Assembly (NCBI GenBank): GCA_003157575.1
Contig: PMKA01000214.1
Span: 1 to 11,790 of the forward strand
Reading direction: 5' to 3'
Length of the DNA stretch: 11,790 nt
Origin: Opitutia bacterium
Lineage (GTDB): Bacteria; Verrucomicrobiota; Verrucomicrobiia; Opitutales; Opitutaceae
A program made the translations under genes and the position numbers. This document shows, piece after piece, positions 5,848 through 11,790 of this stretch. The notes under the pieces were generated by a model, which was not told where the DNA came from, did no database searches, and saw nothing but the letters and a program-made list of their open reading frames with translations. Each line of letters begins with the position of its first letter. Position 1 is the stretch's first letter.

Positions 5848-8019
5848 ATGCTCCAGAAATATGCCCGACATATCTGCACAGCCATTCTGGGGCTCGTGTG
5901 CGCGCTTGTGGTGGGGGTCTTCGCCTGGATGGCCCTGGAGAGCGTGACGGAGCTGACCGGCTGGTCGGCGGCCGACAACCATTACAATCTGCTGGTCCGC
6001 GGATTACAGCACGGGCAGCTGAGCCTCTGGAAGGATGCGCCGCCGCAGCTCGCGACGCTGCCCGATCCCTATGATCCGGTCGCGAACGGAAAGTACCGGA
6101 CGGGTAGCGGGCTGCACGACATGACCTATTACAAGGGCCGGCTTTACCTCTACTTCGGCATTGCCCCCGCACTGCTGCTCTTCTGGCCCTGGGCTGCGCT
6201 GACCGGCCACTACATGTTCCACCACCACGCGGTGGCCGTATTTTCCGCGGTCGGGTTCCTCGTCAGCGCCGCGGTGCTTCGCTCGCTTTGGCGGCGCTAT
6301 TTTCCCGACGTGGGCGTCACGGTCGTTGCAGCCTGCGTGCTTGCGCTGGGGCTGGCGACAGGCGTGCCGATCCTGCTCCAACGCGCGGAATTCTGGGAGG
6401 TGGCGGTGAGCTGTGGCTGTGCATTGGGGATGCTCGCGCTTGGAGCGACGTGGCGGGCGGTGATCGACCCGAAGTGGCGCGTTTGGTGGGTCGTCGCGGC
6501 GAGTCTCTCGCTGGGCTTCGCCGTCGGGGCGCGTCCATTCCTGCTGCTTGGCGCACCCCTTCTGCTTGTGCCGGCCGTCCTCGCCTGGAACGACTCCGCG
6601 GCAGGCGGACGGCGGCGCGTGTCGTGGGATCTGGTTGCTGCGGCCGTCCTGCCGATAACGCTCTGCGTGCTCGGGCTGATGGTCTACAACTACCTGCGTT
6701 TCGACAATCCCCTCGAGTTCGGCCAGCGATACCAGCTGGCGGGCGACCGGCAGGACAACATACAGCATTTCAGCCTGCGGTTCCTCTGGTTCAATTTCTG
6801 CGTCTATTTCCTGGAGCCGGTCCGCTGGACGGGGGTGTTCCCGTTCGCCTCCGACATCGCGACGCCTGCGGTGCCGGCGGGTCATGCGGACATTGAAGAT
6901 CCCTTCGGCATCCTGACCAACATCCCGATCGTCTGGTTTGCGCTTGCGGCGCCGCTGGCCTGGTGGGGCCGCACCGGTGAGGATCGCACCCGGCTGCAGG
7001 GATTCCTCGCGGCGGTGGCGATCCTCTTCGGGGTGTGCGCCGGGGTGCTGCTGCTGTTCTACGGCACCTGCAGCCGCTACGAGGTGGAATTCCTCCTCAT
7101 GCTGGTGTTCATGGCCGTCGTGGGAATCCTGGCCGTGGAGCGGGTGCTTGCCCCGCGCCCGCGCTGGCGGATGGCCGTCAGGGGAGTCTGGGTGCTCCTG
7201 CTCGTCTTTTCCATCGGATTCAACCTCCTGGAGGGATTCGACCATTATGCGGTGCAGAGGTGCCGCCTGGGAAACCAGCTCGATGGCGAAGGGCGGTACT
7301 TCGAGGCGATCCAGCAATACAGGGCGACCCTTAAGATCAAAAAGAACTACGCCGAGGCCCACAGCAGCTATGGCAACACCCTTCGCCACGTGGGCCTTCT
7401 GAAGCAGTCGATCGTGGAATGCCGGACGGCGCTGCAGATCGACCCGGACTATGCGTATGCGCACAACAACCTGGCCAACGCGCTCCTCGAAACAGGGAAG
7501 GTCGGAGAGGCGATCGAGCACTACCGCCATGCCTTGCGCACGATGCCTAAAGACGCGAAATTCCATTTCAACCTGGGCAATGCCCTGATCAAGGATGACC
7601 GCGTGCCGGAGGCGATCGAGGAATACCAGGAGGCCCTCCGGATCAGACCCGACGACGAGGAGGCGCATTTCAACCTCGGCAACGTTTTTCTGCAGAAGGG
7701 ACGGAACGAGGAGGCGATTGCGCAGTACGCGGCGGCGTTGAAGGGGAAACCCGGATATGTGGAGGCGCGCAACAATCTCGGGAACGCGTTGCTGGAAGCG
7801 GGGCGGACGGAACAGGCGATCCTCGAGCTGGAGGAGGCCGTGCGCAGCCGGCCGGATTACGCGCCGGCCTTCAACAGCCTGGGCGCCGCCTATTTTCGCG
7901 CCGGGCGGACGCGCGAGGCGCTCGCGGAATTTGTCGCGGCGTTGCGCATCAAGCCGGATTTTGAGGAGGCGCGCCAGAACATCGAGCGGACGCTGCCCCA
8001 CGTCAAAAAAGGGAAATAG
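5848..8019 (+). CDS. Polytopic membrane protein (GT-C-like) with C-terminal TPR domain
   Basis: The product has 723 residues from the ATG at 5848. Residues 1 to about 462 form roughly 11-13 membrane helices; 467-704 form seven consecutive 34-residue TPR repeats (starts 467, 501, 535, 569, 603, 637, 671), with a partial eighth to the end. The first extracytoplasmic loop, after helix 1, is long and rich in Asp, Tyr and His: LPDPYDP at 71-77, then HD at 90-91 and YYKGRLYLYFG at 94-104. Known GT-C glycosyltransferases carry their catalytic acid in this loop, so a lipid-linked-sugar transferase is plausible by inference, but I recognise no named subfamily. The TPRs suggest binding to a protein partner. 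A TTG at 5827 would add seven residues; ATG starts cleanly before helix 1, though neither has a clear Shine-Dalgarno. It diverges from the DUF2339 operon and converges on the esterase gene. Confidence 0.85.
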   Translation: MLQKYARHICTAILGLVCALVVGVFAWMALESVTELTGWSAADNHYNLLVRGLQHGQLSLWKDAPPQLATLPDPYDPVANGKYRTGSGLHDMTYYKGRLYLYFGIAPALLLFWPWAALTGHYMFHHHAVAVFSAVGFLVSAAVLRSLWRRYFPDVGVTVVAACVLALGLATGVPILLQRAEFWEVAVSCGCALGMLALGATWRAVIDPKWRVWWVVAASLSLGFAVGARPFLLLGAPLLLVPAVLAWNDSAAGGRRRVSWDLVAAAVLPITLCVLGLMVYNYLRFDNPLEFGQRYQLAGDRQDNIQHFSLRFLWFNFCVYFLEPVRWTGVFPFASDIATPAVPAGHADIEDPFGILTNIPIVWFALAAPLAWWGRTGEDRTRLQGFLAAVAILFGVCAGVLLLFYGTCSRYEVEFLLMLVFMAVVGILAVERVLAPRPRWRMAVRGVWVLLLVFSIGFNLLEGFDHYAVQRCRLGNQLDGEGRYFEAIQQYRATLKIKKNYAEAHSSYGNTLRHVGLLKQSIVECRTALQIDPDYAYAHNNLANALLETGKVGEAIEHYRHALRTMPKDAKFHFNLGNALIKDDRVPEAIEEYQEALRIRPDDEEAHFNLGNVFLQKGRNEEAIAQYAAALKGKPGYVEARNNLGNALLEAGRTEQAILELEEAVRSRPDYAPAFNSLGAAYFRAGRTREALAEFVAALRIKPDFEEARQNIERTLPHVKKGK

Positions 8020-8030
8020 GAAATCCAGAC

Positions 8031-8076
8031 GCTGAAACGCTGAAAAGCTGAAAGCCGAAGGGCTGAAGACCGAAAG
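8031..8076. repeat. Degenerate 7-8 bp tandem repeat (GCTGAAA-type) between convergent genes
   Basis: Units start at about 8031, 8039, 8047, 8054, 8062 and 8069. They read GCTGAAAC, GCTGAAAA, GCTGAAA, GCCGAAGG, GCTGAAGA, then CCGAAAG. The first three are almost exact and the rest decay by single changes. The array begins 11 bp after the stop of the TPR gene and ends 11 bp before the stop of the convergent esterase gene, filling nearly the whole 68-bp gap. It has no dyad and does not look like a terminator. Confidence 0.65.
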
Positions 8077-8087
8077 GCGGCGGGGTC

Positions 8088-9203
8088 CTACCAGCCGGCG
8101 ATCGCCCGGATCGGCCCGAGCAGCTCAAGCGCGATCTGTTCGTGCTGGAACGCCACCGGATGCGCATTGGTGGGCGTGCCCGGATAGTAGCCGACCGGCA
8201 CCGCGACGATCCGGGCGTCTCCGGCCGCGCGCCTCCGCGCAGCCACCGCCGCGATCACCCGGTCCAGCTGGTCGCGTTTTGCCCGGTCGGGCGTGCCCGG
8301 GGCAACGCCAAAGAGCGAGAGCCCCGCGAGCACGATCGCGGCGCGGGGATGGGCCGCGCGGACTTCGCCCGCAAAATCGTCATAGGCTTTCAGATACACC
8401 GCCTCGTCCGGCAGGTCCTTGCTGAAATCGTTCTGCCCGAGGCTGACGACGATCACGTCCGGCTCGTAGTCCGCGTGGTTCCAGCGCGAACCGGGTTCGT
8501 CGGGCATGGCGCGCTGGAAGAACTGCGGCGCGTTGTTTACGTCGGTGTTGCCCTGCCAGTCGCGCATCACGCCGCGGCCGCCGTAGCTCACGAGGTGGAC
8601 CTGTGCGTTCAGCCGGCGCCCGAGCAGCATCCCGTAGGAGCGCGCGGCGTTCGCCGTCCGCGGGGTCGATAGATTCTCGGGCGGGAACCGCTCGACGTAT
8701 TCCCCGCCCGTGATCGAGTCCCCGATGAACATGAGCTTGCGCGCGGGCCACGGCGGCGGGGGCAGCAGCTCGCATCCGGGCGGAAGGACCAGGCCCTTGA
8801 AGCTGGCGACGCCCTGCCACGACTCGTTGCGGCGCACGAGCTCGACCAGCCATCCTCCGGCGGGCGCCACGCCTGTCGGCAGCGCGATCTCGTTGTCGCC
8901 CGGCTCCAGGTGGATGAAGACGGGCTCCCACCCGTTGCACGCCAGGTTGAAATTGCAGTTCTCGGAGCTCGCGTGCAGACGCAGAACCGGCGCCGGCCCG
9001 CGATAGACGAAACGGATTGTGATGCCCGGGAAACCCATCCGGGCTTCCTCGCCGGACAGGGCCACCCGGCCCATGTACGCGATACGCGGGTCGCGGGCGG
9101 AAACGGTGACAGAATTCGTCATGCTGATGTCGGGTTTGGCTCCGGCTCCCTGAAGGAGGATCGGCGCGGCAGCGATCGCCAGGAAGTATCCGATGAGGCG
9201 CAT
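8088..9203 (-). CDS. Secreted two-domain SGNH hydrolase, carbohydrate esterase family 2-like
   Basis: The product has 371 residues. A signal peptide (1 to about 22, ending GAGA) predicts export. Residues about 30-140 look like the beta-sandwich that precedes the catalytic domain in CE2 acetyl-esterases. The SGNH domain runs from about 155 to the end: block I GDSITGG with nucleophile Ser163, block II around Gly209 in SYGGRG, block III GQND with Asn258, and block V with His348 in NAHP. The usual Asp three residues before the His is Thr345, so no canonical triad is seen; some CE2 enzymes are known to work with a Ser-His dyad. Likely reaction: removal of acetyl groups from plant or microbial polysaccharide outside the cytoplasm. 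The exact substrate is unknown, and the CE2 placement is less certain than SGNH. No Shine-Dalgarno is visible before the ATG, which is chosen because the signal peptide begins there. It lies 99 bp downstream of the permease gene on the same strand. Confidence 0.85.
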   Translation of the reverse strand: MRLIGYFLAIAAAPILLQGAGAKPDISMTNSVTVSARDPRIAYMGRVALSGEEARMGFPGITIRFVYRGPAPVLRLHASSENCNFNLACNGWEPVFIHLEPGDNEIALPTGVAPAGGWLVELVRRNESWQGVASFKGLVLPPGCELLPPPPWPARKLMFIGDSITGGEYVERFPPENLSTPRTANAARSYGMLLGRRLNAQVHLVSYGGRGVMRDWQGNTDVNNAPQFFQRAMPDEPGSRWNHADYEPDVIVVSLGQNDFSKDLPDEAVYLKAYDDFAGEVRAAHPRAAIVLAGLSLFGVAPGTPDRAKRDQLDRVIAAVAARRRAAGDARIVAVPVGYYPGTPTNAHPVAFQHEQIALELLGPIRAIAGW

Positions 9204-9281
9204 GACCGTGGATGAAAAGCGATCGTGTCCGGCGCGGCAATCCCTGACATGGGTGGCTTTGGGGGGCTGGACCGGACCGGC

Positions 9282-9296
9282 GCCGGATTCTCCGGC
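9282..9296 (-). terminator. Small hairpin after the permease stop codon, weak terminator candidate
   Basis: GCCGGA (9282-9287) and TCCGGC (9291-9296) form a perfect 6-bp GC-rich stem with a 3-base loop, seven bases beyond the permease gene stop. No U-run follows on the minus-strand transcript, so it is not a standard intrinsic terminator. It may merely stabilise the 3' end, or the esterase gene may be read through from the permease gene. Confidence 0.25.
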
Positions 9297-9302
9297 CTCC
9301 GT

Positions 9303-11790
9303 TCACTCGGCGCGCAGGGCCAGCATCGCGTCCACCTTGCCGGCGCGCCGGGCGGGAAGCCAGGAGGCGACCAGGGCGACGGCGATGAGAAGGAGCGGGG
9401 TGCCGATCAGCACGGGAAGACTGTCCATGCGCATGCCGGGGAAGACGGCCGAGAGAAGCCGGGAGACGCCCACGGCGCCGAGCAGGCCGATGGCGGATCC
9501 GATGAGGGCCAGCTTCACCCCGGCGCCGAGGACCATGTGTGTGATGTCCTGGATGCCGGCCCCCAACGCGAGCCGGATGGCGAATTCGCCGGTGCGCTGC
9601 GCCATCGTGCGGGAGATGACGCCGTAGATGCCGAGGGAGGCAAGGCCGAGCCCGAGCACCGCAAACGAGGAGAGCATGTCCCGCAATACGTCCAGTTGGT
9701 AGTTTGCGCGGTCAATCGAGGCGTCGGCCGGCTGCAGTTTGCGCACCGCCAGGTCCGGATCGAGGTCCGTCATTGTGGACCGGATGGAGTCGATGAGGGC
9801 GGAGGTCGCCACGCCCGTCACGCGCACGGCGATCTCGTTGCGGTTGCGGGGTTCCTGGGCCATGGGTTGGTAGATTTGCCAGATCATCGGGCCGAGGCTC
9901 GGAACGACCGATTTCACATTGGCTGCGACGCCCACGATCTCTCCCCATCGGAAGGTTTCGCCACCCGCCTGGGCCAGGCGGTGACCGATTGGATTCTCAG
10001 AGCCGAACAGGCCCGCGGCCATGGCCTGGTTGATGATGAAGACCGTTGGGGCGGCCGGGGTGTCGCGCTCGTTGAAGGCGCGCCCGGCGAGGACGGGTGT
10101 GCCGACGGTCTCGAAATAGCCGGGGCTGACGCCGTTGACCACCGCGGCAGGTTCATGCCCGCGCTCGGGGAGCTCACGGCCTTCGACGACGTATCTCCGG
10201 GAGTCATACCAGCTGAAGAAGGGCGTGAAGGAGGAGATGCTGGCGGAGGCGACTCCGGGAAGGGATTCCAGGCGTTTCACGGCAAGGCGGTGAAAGGCGT
10301 TGATGCTGTCGGCGCCGGGGTAGCCGGCGGCGGGAAGCACAACGGTCCCGGTGACGAGGCGTTCGGACTCCCAGCCGGAATGGCGGTGGTTCAGCTCGTC
10401 CAGACCGCGGATAAAGAGCGCCGCCCCCGTGAGCAGGACCATCGCGAGGGCAAACTGGCCCACGATGAGCAGGTGGCGGAACCGCTGGTGGCCCCGCCCG
10501 CCCGTGGAGCCGCGGGCGCCGCTTTTCAGAGTATCGTTCAGGTTGAGCCGAAGGGCGAAGAGCGCCGGTGCAAGGCCGAAGGCGAGAGCGGTGGCGAGCG
10601 AGACGGCCAGCGCCCAGCCGAGCACGTGCCAGTCGAGGGCGGCGAGCGTGGCGCGTTCGCCGTTGTCCGCGGTGGAGCGGACGGCGAGCCAGTTGCCGGC
10701 CCAGAGCGCGACGAAAACGGCGCAGACGCCGCCGGCGAGGGCGAGCAGCAGGGACTCGGCGATCAGGGGGCGCAGCAGTTGCGTGCGCGAGGCGCCCAGG
10801 GCGGAGCGCACGGCGAACTCCCGGGCGCGGGCCATCGTGCGCGCAAGGAGGAGGTTCGCCAGGTTGGAGCAGGCGATGAGCAGGACGAAAGCGGAAAGGC
10901 CGATGAGCATCGACAGGATGGCCGGGCCATTCGCTCCCGCCACGGTGTCGTTGAGCGGAACCGTGCGCCAGGAGCTCCCGGCGTTGGCTTCGGGAAAGTC
11001 CTTCGCCAGGCGCCCCCCGAAGTTGGCGATGAAGCCCTGGGCGTCGGCGCGGGAGATTTTGCTGGAACGCCGGCCGATGAGCTGGAGCGTCGTGGCGCGG
11101 CGGTCGGCCGACTTTTCGTTGTCGAAGGCGAGCGGTTGGAAGAGATCGACCCATCCCAGGTGGCGCCAGTCGTCAAACGAGGAAGGCAGGACGCCCACGA
11201 TCTCGTGGGGCTCGCCGTTCACGCGGACAATCCGGCCGATGACGTCGGTCCGTCCCCCGAAGCGGTTCTGCCAGTAGCGCTGGCTGATGATGATGACGTG
11301 GTTGTTTCCGGGAAGGCCCTCCTTGCCATAAAAATCGCGCCCAAGCCGGGGACGGGCCCCGAGCATGGAAAAGAGATTCGGGGTGACGGCGACGGCGCGG
11401 GGCATCTCGGCGGGCTGGCCGGGCTCGGACAGGCTTGTGTTCGCATACGCGTAGGCGGCGACCTCCCCATAGCCGCCCATCTCCCGCCGCAGATCGAGGA
11501 AGTCGGCGACCGAGGCGCCGCCTTCGGCATTCTGGGCGGTGGCGCGATAAATCGCGTCCAATTGCCCGCCGTCGGCATAGGGCAGCGGTTTGAGCAGAAT
11601 GCCGTTGAGCAGGTTGAACATCGCCGTGTTGGCCCCGACGCCAAGTCCCAGCGTGACGACGGCGAGGAGCGTGAATCCGGGAGCCTTGATAAGCTGCCGC
11701 ACGCTGAAGCGCAGATCCTTGAGCGCACGTTCCAGCCAGCCCCAGCCGTGCGCCTCCCGCGCCTGTTCCTGGATGCTCCCGACGTTGCCG
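9303..11790 (-). CDS. ADOP-type orphan ABC permease (MacB/FtsX family), 5' end beyond the window
   Basis: 828 residues are visible and the frame is open to the right edge, so the start is outside the window. The first in-window residues (NVGSIQEQAREAHGWGWLER, then LKDLRFSVRQL) match the segment usually found before helix 1 in ADOP (acidobacterial duplicated orphan permease) proteins. Numbering from the edge: helix 1 about 38-65; periplasmic MacB-type core about 66-285; first FtsX-type membrane block, signature CSNLANLLLAR at 307-317 followed by a REFAVRSALGA match; a second periplasmic core about 465-690; and a final FtsX block with RTGEFAIRLALGA and a PARRAGKVDAMLALRAE end. This duplicated layout is typical of ADOP. 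These proteins are assumed to be inner-membrane parts of MacB-like systems, but no ATPase or fusion protein is in this window. A GTG at 11702 is an in-frame internal Val codon, not the start. Confidence 0.9.
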   Translation of the reverse strand, partial: GNVGSIQEQAREAHGWGWLERALKDLRFSVRQLIKAPGFTLLAVVTLGLGVGANTAMFNLLNGILLKPLPYADGGQLDAIYRATAQNAEGGASVADFLDLRREMGGYGEVAAYAYANTSLSEPGQPAEMPRAVAVTPNLFSMLGARPRLGRDFYGKEGLPGNNHVIIISQRYWQNRFGGRTDVIGRIVRVNGEPHEIVGVLPSSFDDWRHLGWVDLFQPLAFDNEKSADRRATTLQLIGRRSSKISRADAQGFIANFGGRLAKDFPEANAGSSWRTVPLNDTVAGANGPAILSMLIGLSAFVLLIACSNLANLLLARTMARAREFAVRSALGASRTQLLRPLIAESLLLALAGGVCAVFVALWAGNWLAVRSTADNGERATLAALDWHVLGWALAVSLATALAFGLAPALFALRLNLNDTLKSGARGSTGGRGHQRFRHLLIVGQFALAMVLLTGAALFIRGLDELNHRHSGWESERLVTGTVVLPAAGYPGADSINAFHRLAVKRLESLPGVASASISSFTPFFSWYDSRRYVVEGRELPERGHEPAAVVNGVSPGYFETVGTPVLAGRAFNERDTPAAPTVFIINQAMAAGLFGSENPIGHRLAQAGGETFRWGEIVGVAANVKSVVPSLGPMIWQIYQPMAQEPRNRNEIAVRVTGVATSALIDSIRSTMTDLDPDLAVRKLQPADASIDRANYQLDVLRDMLSSFAVLGLGLASLGIYGVISRTMAQRTGEFAIRLALGAGIQDITHMVLGAGVKLALIGSAIGLLGAVGVSRLLSAVFPGMRMDSLPVLIGTPLLLIAVALVASWLPARRAGKVDAMLALRAE

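Noticed and set aside
6004..8001. Minus-strand open frame of 665 codons covering nearly all of the membrane-TPR gene
   Set aside because: Despite its length it is a composition shadow: Arg/Gln/His-rich, with periodicity mirroring the TPR repeats of the real gene. The plus frame has regular helices and textbook TPRs.
8031..8076. CRISPR-like array
   Set aside because: Units are 7-8 bp, contiguous and without spacers; no cas genes are near.

Overview
This is a GC-rich bacterial chromosome segment with five protein-coding genes, all recognisable at family level, and two repeat-filled intergenic stretches. The combination of a DUF2339/DUF3999 pair, a membrane-TPR fusion, an SGNH esterase and an ADOP-type orphan permease, together with many short palindromic intergenic repeats, suggests a Verrucomicrobiota member (Opitutaceae-like). 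Acidobacteriota is the main alternative. This placement is inference from gene families and composition; the window contains no rRNA or other phylogenetic marker.

Layout from left to right. Positions 1-337 hold no credible gene but carry a nested cluster of direct and inverted repeats. On the minus strand, a DUF2339 multi-pass membrane protein (2334-5417) is followed after one spacer base by a DUF3999 exported, C-terminally anchored protein (338-2332). The two look translationally coupled and probably form one envelope module of unknown function. Positions 5418-5847 separate this operon from a divergent plus-strand gene and contain a GC-rich repeat and a long hairpin element. The plus-strand gene (5848-8019) encodes a polytopic membrane domain with GT-C-like features followed by seven full TPR repeats, an architecture resembling eukaryotic TMTC proteins. 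After a 68-bp gap with a degenerate 7-8 bp tandem repeat come two minus-strand genes: a secreted two-domain SGNH/CE2-like esterase (8088-9203), and an ADOP/MacB-FtsX-type permease (9303 to the right edge) whose 5' end lies outside the window.

All five products are membrane-bound or exported, so this is an envelope-oriented region. Only the DUF2339-DUF3999 pair shows sequence evidence of acting together. I see no CRISPR array, tRNA, rRNA, transposase, phage gene or defence cassette. The most interesting points are the internal duplication in the DUF3999 protein, the TMTC-like architecture, the missing catalytic acid in the esterase, and the bulged-arm palindromic element at 5583-5657.
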